From the NCBI RefSeq assembly GCF_020991365.1, contig NZ_JAJLRA010000006.1, positions 62,001 through 126,000 of the forward strand: a stretch of DNA of 64,000 nucleotides. Reading direction: 5' to 3'. Below, piece by piece: positions 1 through 8,019 of the stretch. Numbering within the stretch: the first letter of the stretch is position 1; each line of letters opens with the position of its first letter. A program made the translations under genes and the position numbers. This DNA is from Streptacidiphilus sp. ASG 303. Its GTDB lineage: Bacteria > Actinomycetota > Actinomycetes > Streptomycetales > Streptomycetaceae. Below the pieces are notes generated by a model. It did not search any database, was not told the origin of the DNA, and saw only the letters and a list, made by a program, of their open reading frames with translations.

Positions 1-136
1 CGGCGGCGCCCTGGTCGCGGTGCCCGGCGCGGACCACGGCTTCGCCGTGCCGAGGCGCGGCGCGCCGACGCAGGAGGAGGCGCTCGCCGCGGTCGCCGGG
101 GCCGTGGCCGACTGGGTGCTGCGCCTCGCCGGGTGA
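1..136 (+). CDS. C-terminal end of an alpha/beta-hydrolase-like protein (partial)
   Basis: Only the last 44 codons are present, ending at the TGA at 134-136. They contain the segment [10 protein letters not shown], which looks like the catalytic-histidine region of a dienelactone-hydrolase or alpha/beta-hydrolase-type fold (Gly/Ala-Asp-His-Gly-Phe), followed by a final amphipathic helix with a Trp (ADWVLRL). The call rests on this short motif alone, and substrate and full domain layout lie outside the window. Its stop is about 60 bp before the promoter of sigR, so it is probably an independent unit. Confidence 0.5.
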   Translation, partial: GGALVAVPGADHGFAVPRRGAPTQEEALAAVAGAVADWVLRLAG

Positions 137-196
137 CGCCTCGCGCGGCCGCACGGACCCCTCGCGGGGCCCGTTCCCGGCCGGTGCCCGCCTCCC

Positions 197-223
197 GGGA
201 ATGTCCGGGACGCCGCCGCGGTT
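197..223 (+). promoter_or_regulatory. SigR-type promoter upstream of sigR
   Basis: GGGAAT at 197-202 is followed by exactly 18 bases and GTT at 221-223. This matches the known SigR promoter consensus GGAAT-N18-GTT exactly. Transcription would start around 229-232, upstream of the candidate starts at 261 and 267, so this would be the autoregulatory promoter (p2 in S. coelicolor) that makes the longer, unstable isoform. Confidence 0.85.
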
Positions 224-260
224 GAGCACCGGTGTAGGTACACACGTCGGTGGAAAGGCA

Positions 261-422
261 GTGCCCATGGGCTCGATCGCTTGCCCCGAGCGCCGCGGGG
301 AGAAGGCGGGCAACCCCGCCGTCCTCTGGTCGGAGTGGCTTGTCGCGGGCGAGAAGACCCCCGGCCCGATATCCTCCCTTTCTAGCCGGACCATCACGGG
401 CCGGCCACGCGTCACCGAGGAG
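261..422 (+). other. Possible N-terminal extension of sigR (SigR-prime isoform)
   Basis: The reading frame of sigR stays open upstream of the GTG at 423. GTG at 261 and ATG at 267 lie in frame, just after a GGAAAGG ribosome-binding-like sequence and about 30 bases after the predicted SigR-dependent transcription start. This would add 54 or 52 residues. In S. coelicolor an isoform with 55 extra residues, made from the inducible promoter and rapidly degraded, is known. The length match is the main support. The in-frame ATG at 201 lies inside the -35 element and cannot be used by that transcript. Confidence 0.6.
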
Positions 423-1150
<728 letters not shown>

Positions 1151-1154
<4 letters not shown>

Positions 1155-1456
1155 GCTGCGGTAACCCGCACGAGACGGACTGCGGAGAGGTGCTCGACCA
1201 CCTCTACGAGTACCTCGACAACGAGATGGACGAGGGCGACTGCGCCAAGCTCCGCCAGCACTTCGAGGAGTGCTCCCCCTGCCTGGAGAAGTACGGGCTG
1301 GAGCAGGCCATCAAGGCGCTGATCAAGCGGTCCTGCGGCTGCGACACGGCCCCCAGCGACCTGCGCAGCAAGGTGCTGGCGCGGATCGACTCCATCCGGA
1401 CGGCCCAGCGCGCCGACACCGCCTACGCCGCGGCGGAGGCCCTCCCGCAGGAGTGA
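1151..1456 (+). CDS. rsrA: Redox-sensing zinc anti-sigma factor RsrA
   Basis: This 101-residue protein binds SigR when reduced and releases it when a disulphide forms. The zinc-binding anti-sigma (ZAS) motif is intact, with His37, Cys41 and Cys44 (HFEECSPC). Cys3, Cys11 and Cys31 are also present. Cys11 is the zinc ligand and redox partner known in S. coelicolor. The C-terminal cysteines are spaced SCGC (Cys62 and Cys64) rather than the adjacent pair I recall for S. coelicolor; these are not the essential ones. The start codon overlaps the sigR stop (ATGA), which implies translational coupling. With sigR it forms the classic feedback module. Confidence 0.96.
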
Positions 1457-1461
1457 GCGGC

Positions 1462-1537
1462 GCGGCCGGTCCGCACGCCGGCCCGGCCCGCCGCCCCGGG
1501 GTGTGACGGGACCGGGCCGGCCGTGCGGACCGGCCGC
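1462..1537 (+). terminator. Long-loop inverted repeat after rsrA
   Basis: GCGGCCGGTCCGCAC at 1462-1476 is perfectly complementary to the stretch at 1523-1537, six bases after the rsrA stop. The loop is about 46 bases and GC-rich, with no T tract, as is common for actinobacterial terminators. The rest of the gap to the next gene (1538-1833) shows no further gene. It holds a GGAG at 1737-1740 that is not followed by an in-frame ATG, GTG or TTG. Confidence 0.55.
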
Positions 1538-1833
1538 ACCCGCACCCCTCGGCGGCCGCGCCGGGTCCCGTCCCGGCACCAGGCGAGCCGCCGCCCGCGC
1601 CCGGTGTCACCCGAACGTGGGAATCAGGCTCCGCCGACCCGGCCAATCCGGCGAGCGGCCCGTCCGAGGCCCGTCCGCGGCCTATCCTCCGTGGCGGGCG
1701 GTCCGCACCACCGGGGCCGCCGTACCCGACCGGTACGGAGGCCGTCATCGCTGCCGATCCCGCGGAGCCCGGCCCGGGCGCCGCGCTCCCTCCCGCCGCC
1801 CGGATCTGCCTGACCGCGGCCGCCGCAGCCGCC

Positions 1834-3450
1834 TTGCCCTGCCTGCTGCCGCTGCTCCCGCCCCTCCGGGAGGCCCTGCCGGCGGCCCGCTGGGCGGGCG
1901 AGCCCGTGCCCTGGTCCCGGCTCGCCGTCCTCACCCTCCTGTACGCCGGCTGCGACCTGGTCGCCCGCGGCCTCCCCGCCCGTCCCGGCCCGCGGGACCG
2001 CACCGGCCCGCGGGACCGCGCCGACCTGCCGTGCGACGCCCTGCCGCCCCTCCCGTCCCGGGCGGAGGCCGCCGCCAGCGGGGCCTTCCTCCCCGTGCTG
2101 CTCGCGGGCGCGCTGATGCTGCCGCCCTCGGCCGCCGCCCTCGCCGCCCTCCCCGCCGCCCTGCTCGGCCGGGTGCCGCCGCCCCGCGCGGCCCGCCGGC
2201 TGTGGAACGCCTCCCAGCTCGCCCTCTCCGCCTTCGCCGCCGCCGCCGCCTTCCGGCTGCTGCACGGCCCGGCGCTGCTGCTCGGCGCCCGGTTCCCCGG
2301 CGCACTGCTCCCCGCCGCGGCGGCCGCCGCCGTGTTCTGCCTGGTCAACGGCGTCCTGCTGGGCCTGGTCACCGGCCTCGCCGACCCGTCGTCCCGCCGT
2401 CCCGCCCCCCGGGGTGGCATCCTGCTGCGCAGCGCCGTCCCCTGCCTCGTCCACGGCATGGCCGCCCTGGTGATGGCCGCCCTGTGGCAGGGCCCCTACG
2501 GCGCCTTCGCCGCCGTCGTCGCCCTGCTGCCGCTCTCCGTCTCCTGCTGGGTGTACGCCCAGTACCACCGTGAGCAGGCCGCGCACCGCGCGACCGTGCG
2601 GGCCCTGGTGCAGGCCGTCGAGATCAAGGACGAGTACACCCGGGGCCACAGTGAGCGCGTCGGGCGGGCCGCGGTGCTCATCGCCCGCCAGATCGGCATG
2701 GCCGAGGAGCGCCTCCACTCGCTGCGGTTCGCCGGGATCCTGCACGACGTGGGCAAGCTCGGCGTGCCCACCCCGCTGCTCCGCAAGAACGGCCCGCTCA
2801 CCCCGGAGGAGCGGCGCGCCGTGGAGCTGCACCCCGAGTACGGGCACGAGATGGTCCGCGGCATCGGCTTCCTCCGCGAGGCGCGGGCCGGGATCCTGCA
2901 CCACCACGAACGCGTCGACGGCCGCGGCTACCCCTACGGCCTCGCGGGGGAGGAGATCCCCGAGTTCGCCCGGGTGATCGCGGTGGCCGACGCCTTCGAC
3001 TCCATGACCTCCACCCGCTCCTACCGCCGCGGCAGGCCCGTCCACGAGGCCGTGGAGGAGCTGCACCGCTGCTCGGGCACCCAGTTCGACCCGCGGATGG
3101 TCCGGGCCCTGGTCACCGCCGTCGAACTCCACGGCTGGCGGCCCGCCGCACCCCCGCCCGGCGGCTACGCGGGCGAGGTCCCGGACATCCCCCTGGGCCT
3201 GCCCGACCCCGTCCCCGGGCCCGCGCACGCCTCGGCCCCCGGGCAGGTGCCCGCAGCCGCGCCGGGCCCCCGCCCGGCCCGGCGGACCGCCGCACCCGCC
3301 GCCCCCGCACCCGCCTCCGCCCCCGCACCCGCCTCCGCCCCCGCACCCGCCTCCGCCCCCGCACCCGCCTCCGCCCCCGCACCCGCCTCCGCCCCCGCGC
3401 CCGCCGCCGACGCCGGCGTCGAGGACACCGCCCGGCCGGGCCGCCGGTGA
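1834..3450 (+). CDS. Membrane HD-GYP-type phosphodiesterase-like protein
   Basis: The N-terminal half (about residues 1-235) is a series of Ala/Leu-rich membrane segments. Residues from about 250 to 430 form an HD domain of the HD-GYP kind: HSERVGRAAV, then the metal-binding HDVGK, then HHERVDGRGYPYGL, which holds the GYP signature, and ADAFDSMTS. HD-GYP proteins usually hydrolyse cyclic di-GMP, but activity is not shown by sequence alone. The tail is low-complexity Pro/Ala with five exact 18-bp DNA repeats. The start is uncertain: TTG at 1834 lacks a good ribosome-binding site, and CTG at 1810 is in frame. It is coupled to the next HD gene by GTGA and follows rsrA after about 380 bp. Confidence 0.8.
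   Translation: MPCLLPLLPPLREALPAARWAGEPVPWSRLAVLTLLYAGCDLVARGLPARPGPRDRTGPRDRADLPCDALPPLPSRAEAAASGAFLPVLLAGALMLPPSAAALAALPAALLGRVPPPRAARRLWNASQLALSAFAAAAAFRLLHGPALLLGARFPGALLPAAAAAAVFCLVNGVLLGLVTGLADPSSRRPAPRGGILLRSAVPCLVHGMAALVMAALWQGPYGAFAAVVALLPLSVSCWVYAQYHREQAAHRATVRALVQAVEIKDEYTRGHSERVGRAAVLIARQIGMAEERLHSLRFAGILHDVGKLGVPTPLLRKNGPLTPEERRAVELHPEYGHEMVRGIGFLREARAGILHHHERVDGRGYPYGLAGEEIPEFARVIAVADAFDSMTSTRSYRRGRPVHEAVEELHRCSGTQFDPRMVRALVTAVELHGWRPAAPPPGGYAGEVPDIPLGLPDPVPGPAHASAPGQVPAAAPGPRPARRTAAPAAPAPASAPAPASAPAPASAPAPASAPAPASAPAPAADAGVEDTARPGRR
3307..3396 (+). repeat. Five exact 18-bp tandem repeats encoding APASAP
   Basis: The unit GCACCCGCCTCCGCCCCC occurs five times without a mismatch, in frame, inside the C-terminal tail of the HD-GYP gene. 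Because 18 is a multiple of three, copy number could change without a frameshift. The encoded Pro/Ala linker has no recognised fold. Confidence 0.95.
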
Positions 3451-4928
3451 GCGCGCCCCCGGCCGCCCGCCGGCCGCTGGACCGGGCGGCGCCCCGCCCC
3501 CCGCGGCCCGTCCCGCGCCCTCCCGCCGCGCCGGTGCCCCTGGCCGCGGTCGCCGCCGTGCACGCCGCCGCCGTCGCCCTCGTCCTCGCCGCCGCCGCGG
3601 CCGTCCTGGCCGGCGGCCTCGCCGACGTCCGCGCCGCCCTGGCCTTCGGCGCCCTGATCGCGGCCGGCGAGGCCGTCCGCATCACCCTCCCCGGCGACCG
3701 CGAGCTGGCCCCCGTCGGAGCCGCCGGGGCGCTCGCCTACGCCCTGCTGGGACCCCTGCGCGGGCTGCCCACCGGCCACGGCGTGCTCCAGACCGTCGCC
3801 GTGACCGCCGCCGCCGGACTGCTCGGCACCCTCCCGTACACGCTGCGCGGCCGCCCCCCGCAGCCCGACCGGACCGCCCGCCGCCTCCTCACCACCGCCT
3901 TCGCCGCCGCCCTCTTCCAGCCGCTCTACAACTCCGGCGCCCTCGACCGGGTCGCCACCCGCGGCGCCCAGTACGGGCTCGTCCTCGCCGCCGCCGCCGT
4001 CCTCGCCGCGCTCTTCGACGTCGTCCTCGCCGCACTGCTGCGCAGCGCCCGCGCCCGGATCCGCTTCGGCCCCGCCCTCGTCGCCGAGCTGCACGCCCTG
4101 CCCGGCATCGGCTCGGCGATCGCTGCCACCGGCCTGGTCATCAGCCTCGGCGCGGGCGAGGTCGGCCTCTGGGCGCTGCCCGTCTTCTCCGTCCCGCTGC
4201 TGCTCACCCAGCTCTCCTTCCGCCGGTACGGGGCGACCGCCGCCACCCGGCGGCAGAGCGTCGCCGCGCTGGCCCGCGCCACCGAGGTCGCCGGCTACAC
4301 GCTGCCCGGCCACGCCCGCCGCGTCGCGGCGCTCTCCCGCGCCGTCGGGAGCCGGCTGGGCCTGCCCGGACGGGACCTGGAGCTGCTGGAGTGCGCCGCG
4401 CTCATGCACGACATCGGCCAGCTCTCACTGGTGGAGCCGGTGCCCGGCGGCGCCACCGCCCTGCTGCCGCCCGAGGAGCAGCGGCGGATCGCCCGGCTCG
4501 GCAGCGAGGTGATCCGGCACACCGGCGTCCCGCCCGAGGTGGCGGTCTTCGTCGAGCTGCAGGCACGCCCGTACCGCACGGCCGACGGCCGCCGCGACCC
4601 CGCCGTGCCCACCGCCTCGCGCATCATCCGGGCTGCCAACGCCTACGACGACCTGGTCTGCGACGACCCCCGGCTGGCCCGCCGCCTGGAGGTCCTGGAG
4701 CAGCTCCGCCTGGAGACCGGCCGCGCGTACGACCCCCGGGTGGTGGAGGCGCTGACCGCGGTCTGCACCGGGGCCGGCCCCGCGGGACCGGCGGACGACC
4801 GGCGCCGGGGGCGTCCCGCATGGTTGGATGCGGCGGCGGAGTGGGAGGAGCAGGGCGGGGCCGTGTCCGTCCGGGCACCGCACCGCGCATCGTGGACGAG
4901 GAACGGGGCAGGGGGCCGTCATGAGTGA
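3447..4928 (+). CDS. Membrane protein with a degenerate HD domain
   Basis: This 493-residue protein starts at a GTG that overlaps the previous stop (GTGA), so it is translated with its neighbour. Residues about 30-260 contain six or more hydrophobic segments. Residues about 275-430 form an HD domain with HARRVAALSRAVG and LMHDIGQLSLVEP, followed by ASRIIRAANAYDDLV. The GYP signature seen in the upstream partner is absent; the corresponding position reads ELQARPYRTADGRR. The pair may therefore be one active and one regulatory HD protein in the membrane. This is inference from motif presence only. No GGDEF or EAL domain accompanies them in the window. Confidence 0.75.
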   Translation: MSAPPAARRPLDRAAPRPPRPVPRPPAAPVPLAAVAAVHAAAVALVLAAAAAVLAGGLADVRAALAFGALIAAGEAVRITLPGDRELAPVGAAGALAYALLGPLRGLPTGHGVLQTVAVTAAAGLLGTLPYTLRGRPPQPDRTARRLLTTAFAAALFQPLYNSGALDRVATRGAQYGLVLAAAAVLAALFDVVLAALLRSARARIRFGPALVAELHALPGIGSAIAATGLVISLGAGEVGLWALPVFSVPLLLTQLSFRRYGATAATRRQSVAALARATEVAGYTLPGHARRVAALSRAVGSRLGLPGRDLELLECAALMHDIGQLSLVEPVPGGATALLPPEEQRRIARLGSEVIRHTGVPPEVAVFVELQARPYRTADGRRDPAVPTASRIIRAANAYDDLVCDDPRLARRLEVLEQLRLETGRAYDPRVVEALTAVCTGAGPAGPADDRRRGRPAWLDAAAEWEEQGGAVSVRAPHRASWTRNGAGGRHE

Positions 4929-5007
4929 GCGGACCGGGGCAGGGCCGGCGTCCGCCGGCGGGGAGGTCCGGGCCTCCGGGGGCGGCCTGCCGGCGGCCAT
5001 CGCGTAG
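4921..5007 (+). CDS. Possible 28-residue micro-ORF overlapping the HD gene stop
   Basis: An ATG at 4921 overlaps the end of the HD gene (ATGAGTGA) and opens 28 codons ending in TAG at 5007. A purine-rich GCAGGGGG lies just upstream. The product is Gly/Ala-rich with the end GGGLPAAIA. No family is recognised. The overlap suggests translational coupling, but such short frames also arise by chance in GC-rich DNA. The remaining bases to the next gene contain no other feature. Confidence 0.3.
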   Translation: MSERTGAGPASAGGEVRASGGGLPAAIA

Positions 5008-5154
5008 CGCTCCGGCTCCGCCCGCCGTACTGTGCGGGCGTGGACCGGACCGGCCCGCGCGACGGCACCCCGTCCGCCGCGGCGGCGCCGCCCGCCGCGC
5101 GAGCCGGAGGAACGACCGACCAGAGGACGACCAGAGGACAACGGCAGGGACGAC

Positions 5155-6129
5155 GTGAGGATCTTCCACCGGGCGAGGCACCGGCCGTCCGCCACCTGGC
5201 GGCAGACGACCGACCGGGCCTTCACGCTCATCGGCAACGGGCGCTACGAGGACGCGGGCGCCCTGCTCGTCATGGCCGCCGACCTGGAGCCCTGGCTCTC
5301 CGACTCCTGGTACAACCTCGCGCTGCTGCACAAGTTCCGCCGGGACTGGGAGCAGGCGCGCGCCGCCGGGCTGCGCGCCGTCGCCCTGCTCGACCGCGCC
5401 CACGGCGCCCCCGACTGGTGGAACCTCGGCATAGCCGCCACCGCGCTCCAGGACTGGCCGCTCGCCCGCCGCGCCTGGCAGGCGTACGGCCTGCGGGTGC
5501 CCGCGGGCGAGGGGCCGGTGCGCCTCGACTTCGGCACCACCCCGGTCCGGCTCTCCCCGGAGGGCGAGTCCGAGGTCGTCTGGGGCCGCCGCCTGGACCC
5601 GGCCCGGGTCGAGGTGCTGTCCATCCCGCTGCCGTCCTCCGGCCGCCGCTGGGGCGAGGTGGTGCTGCACGACGGCGCCCCGCACGGCGAGCGCGTCGCC
5701 GACGGCGTGGCCTACCCCGTCTTCGACGAGATCGAGCTGTGGGCCCCCTCGCCGGTCCCCACCCACGTGGTGCTGCTCCAGGCCGCCACCGAGCCCGACC
5801 GCGACGCCCTGGAGCGGCTGGTCGCCGACGCGGGCTACGCCGCCGAGGACTGGACCTCCTCGGTGCGGCTGCTCTGCCGGACCTGCTCCGAGAGCCGCAT
5901 GGACACCGACGACGGCAGCGCCGACCACCACGACCCGCACGACGACGGCGACGCCGCCCACCCCGGGCACCTCAGCCACCTCAGCCACCGCGGGGAGGGC
6001 CTGTCGTGGATCGCGGAGCGCGAGTGCGGCATCGCCGCCCCCGCCGACCGGGTCGGTCCGCTGCTGGACGAGTGGGTCGCCGCGGCCCCCGGCACGCGCG
6101 CCTACCGGGACCTGGAGGAGGTCTGCTGA
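5155..6129 (+). CDS. TPR-repeat protein of unknown function
   Basis: The 324-residue product starts at GTG 5155 after an AGGGA site. Residues about 15-120 resemble tetratricopeptide helices ([62 protein letters not shown]), a scaffold for protein contacts. The middle (about 130-245) is beta-rich and ends in a CRTCSESR cysteine pair. Next comes an Asp/His-rich loop at roughly residues 252-284 ([15 protein letters not shown]), which could bind metal or be a disordered linker. From memory a similar protein sits here in other streptomycetes. No catalytic motif is seen. It lies 128 bp upstream of def and may share its transcript. Confidence 0.7.
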   Translation: MRIFHRARHRPSATWRQTTDRAFTLIGNGRYEDAGALLVMAADLEPWLSDSWYNLALLHKFRRDWEQARAAGLRAVALLDRAHGAPDWWNLGIAATALQDWPLARRAWQAYGLRVPAGEGPVRLDFGTTPVRLSPEGESEVVWGRRLDPARVEVLSIPLPSSGRRWGEVVLHDGAPHGERVADGVAYPVFDEIELWAPSPVPTHVVLLQAATEPDRDALERLVADAGYAAEDWTSSVRLLCRTCSESRMDTDDGSADHHDPHDDGDAAHPGHLSHLSHRGEGLSWIAERECGIAAPADRVGPLLDEWVAAAPGTRAYRDLEEVC

Positions 6130-6256
6130 ACCGCGGCAGGTAAGGGGCGCGGACCGGCCCCGGACCCGTACGCTGGGATCCGCACAGCCCGGGCACCCCG
6201 CAGGCGGACCTGCGGGCGCCCTCCAGGCCCCTCCAGGAAGACGAAGCGGAACAGCG

Positions 6257-6916
6257 ATGGCGGAGCAGCACGAGCACGACACCCCCACCACCCGTGAGGG
6301 CGGCACCGACGAGGCGGCGGCGCCCGGGTCCCCCGAGGCGCCCGTGAAGGTGGTCGGGGAGGAGCCGGACACCTCCCGCGGCACCGTCCGGCCGGTCACC
6401 GTCGTCGGCAACCCCGTCCTGCACCGCCCCTGCCGGACCGTCACCGACTTCGACGCCGCCCTCGCGTCCCTCATCGACGACATGTTCGTCTCCATGTACG
6501 CCGCCGACGGCGTGGGCCTGGCGGCCAACCAGATCGGCGTCGACGCCCGCGTTTTCGTCTACGACTGCCCCGACGACGAGGGCGTCCGCCACGTCGGGTA
6601 CGTCGTCAACCCGGTCCTGGAGGACCTGGACGCCTCCCGCCGCCTCCTCGACGAGTCCCCCGAGGGCTGCCTCTCCGTGCCGGGCGCCTACGCCGAGCTG
6701 GCCCGGCCCGACTACGCGGCAGTCACCGGGCAGGACCGGGACGGCAACGGGATCCGGGTGGAGGGCACCGGCTTCTTCGCCCGCTGCCTCCAGCACGAGA
6801 CCGACCACCTCAACGGCTACCTCTACATCGACCGCCTCTCCAGGCGCGACCGCAAGGACGCGCTGCGGCAGATGGCCGAGTCCACCCCCAAGTACGCCAC
6901 CGTGCCCAACGACTGA
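6257..6916 (+). CDS. def: Peptide deformylase
   Basis: Peptide deformylase removes the formyl group from the N-terminal methionine of new proteins. All three family motifs are present: [19 protein letters not shown] and the metal-binding QHETDHLNG (HExxH with Cys in EGCLS as third ligand). The protein has 219 residues, a little longer than usual because of an acidic, low-complexity N-terminal stretch of about 45 residues ([20 protein letters not shown]-like). It is transcribed towards nrdB, and a GC hairpin lies between the two. Streptomyces usually carry several def paralogues, so essentiality of this copy is not implied. Confidence 0.95.
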   Translation: MAEQHEHDTPTTREGGTDEAAAPGSPEAPVKVVGEEPDTSRGTVRPVTVVGNPVLHRPCRTVTDFDAALASLIDDMFVSMYAADGVGLAANQIGVDARVFVYDCPDDEGVRHVGYVVNPVLEDLDASRRLLDESPEGCLSVPGAYAELARPDYAAVTGQDRDGNGIRVEGTGFFARCLQHETDHLNGYLYIDRLSRRDRKDALRQMAESTPKYATVPND

Positions 6917-6927
6917 GCGGCACCGCC

Positions 6928-6962
6928 GTGCGCGGGACCGGCCCCCGGCCGGCCCCGCGCAC
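6928..6962. terminator. Bidirectional hairpin between def and nrdB
   Basis: GTGCGCGGG at 6928-6936 pairs with CCCGCGCAC at 6954-6962, and a GGCC/GGCC pair lies in the loop. It sits between two convergent genes and can serve both. Confidence 0.6.
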
Positions 6963-6987
6963 GCCCGCGGGGGCGGCCGGCGGCCGC

Positions 6988-8019
6988 TCAGAAGTCGTCG
7001 TCGAAGGAGACCGAGCCCTCCACCGCCACCTGGTAGGCGGAGACGCGGCGCTCGAAGAAGTTGGTCAGCTCCTGGACGTTCTGCAGCTCCATGAACCCGA
7101 AGGGGTTCGCCGAGCCGTAGCGCGGCGGCAGGCCGAGGCGGGCGAGGCGCTGGTCGGCGACGCACTCCAGGTACTGCCGCATCGAGTCGGTGTTCATGCC
7201 CGGCAGCCCGTCGCCGCACAGGTCCCGCGCGAACTGCAGCTCCGCCTCGACGGCCTCCTCCAGCATCGCCGTGACCTGCCGGCCCATCTCCTCGTCGAAG
7301 AGGTCCGGCTCCTCCTCGCGCACGGTGTCCACCACCTGGAAGGCGAAGTCCATGTGCATGGACTCGTCGCGGAACACCCAGTTGGTGCCGGTCGCCAGCC
7401 CGTGCAGCAGGCCGCGGCTGCGGAACCAGTAGACGTAGGCGAAGGCGCCGTAGAAGAACAGGCCCTCGATGCAGGCCGCGAAGCAGACCAGGTTGAGCAG
7501 GAACCGGCGGCGGTCCTCCCTCGTCTCCAGCCGCTCGACCCGCTCCACCCCCCCGCCCCCCTCCAGGGAGGCCATCCAGCGGAAGCAGAACTGCGCCTTC
7601 TCCCGGATGGAGGGGATGTTCTCCACGGCGGCGAAGGCGGCCGCGCGGTCGTCCGGGTCGGGCAGGTAGGTGTCCAGCAGGGTCAGGTAGAACTGGACGT
7701 GGACGGCCTCCTCGAAGAGCTGCCGGGAGAGGTAGAGCCGCGCCTCGGGCGAGTTGATGTGCCGGTACAGGGTCAGCACCAGGTTGTTCGCCACGATGGA
7801 GTCGCCCGTGGCGAAGAAGGCGACCAGCCGCCCCAGCAGGTGGCGCTCGCCCGGGCCCAGCTTCGCCAGGTCGGCGACGTCGGAGTGCAGGTCCACCTCC
7901 TCCACGGTCCAGGTGTTGCGGATGGCGTCCCGGTACCGGTCGTAGAAGGCCGGGTAGCGCATGGGCCGCAGGGTCAGCTCGAAGCCCGGGTCGAGGAGGT
8001 TCTTCTCACGGTCCGTCAC
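6988..8019 (-). CDS. nrdB: Ribonucleotide reductase class Ia, small (radical) subunit
   Basis: NrdB holds the di-iron centre and tyrosyl radical used by NrdA to reduce ribonucleotides. The 343-residue protein shows the ferritin-like iron-ligand pattern: RQLFEEAVHVQFY (Glu/Glu-x-x-His), and FRDESMHMDFAF (Glu-x-x-His) further on. The C-terminal tail SVSFDDDF is acidic and aromatic, as expected for docking into NrdA. The start is the GTG at 8019, which overlaps the nrdA stop as GTGA; longer readings run back into nrdA and are not needed. In S. coelicolor nrdA and nrdB share one B12-repressed operon. Confidence 0.95.
   Translation of the reverse strand: MTDREKNLLDPGFELTLRPMRYPAFYDRYRDAIRNTWTVEEVDLHSDVADLAKLGPGERHLLGRLVAFFATGDSIVANNLVLTLYRHINSPEARLYLSRQLFEEAVHVQFYLTLLDTYLPDPDDRAAAFAAVENIPSIREKAQFCFRWMASLEGGGGVERVERLETREDRRRFLLNLVCFAACIEGLFFYGAFAYVYWFRSRGLLHGLATGTNWVFRDESMHMDFAFQVVDTVREEEPDLFDEEMGRQVTAMLEEAVEAELQFARDLCGDGLPGMNTDSMRQYLECVADQRLARLGLPPRYGSANPFGFMELQNVQELTNFFERRVSAYQVAVEGSVSFDDDF

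Noticed and set aside
201-260. ATG at 201 as the sigR start
   Set aside because: It lies inside the -35 element of the SigR promoter and upstream of the predicted transcript start.
1619-1645. Second SigR-type promoter (GGGAAT at 1619) before the HD gene
   Set aside because: After the required 18 bases the sequence reads CCA instead of GTT.
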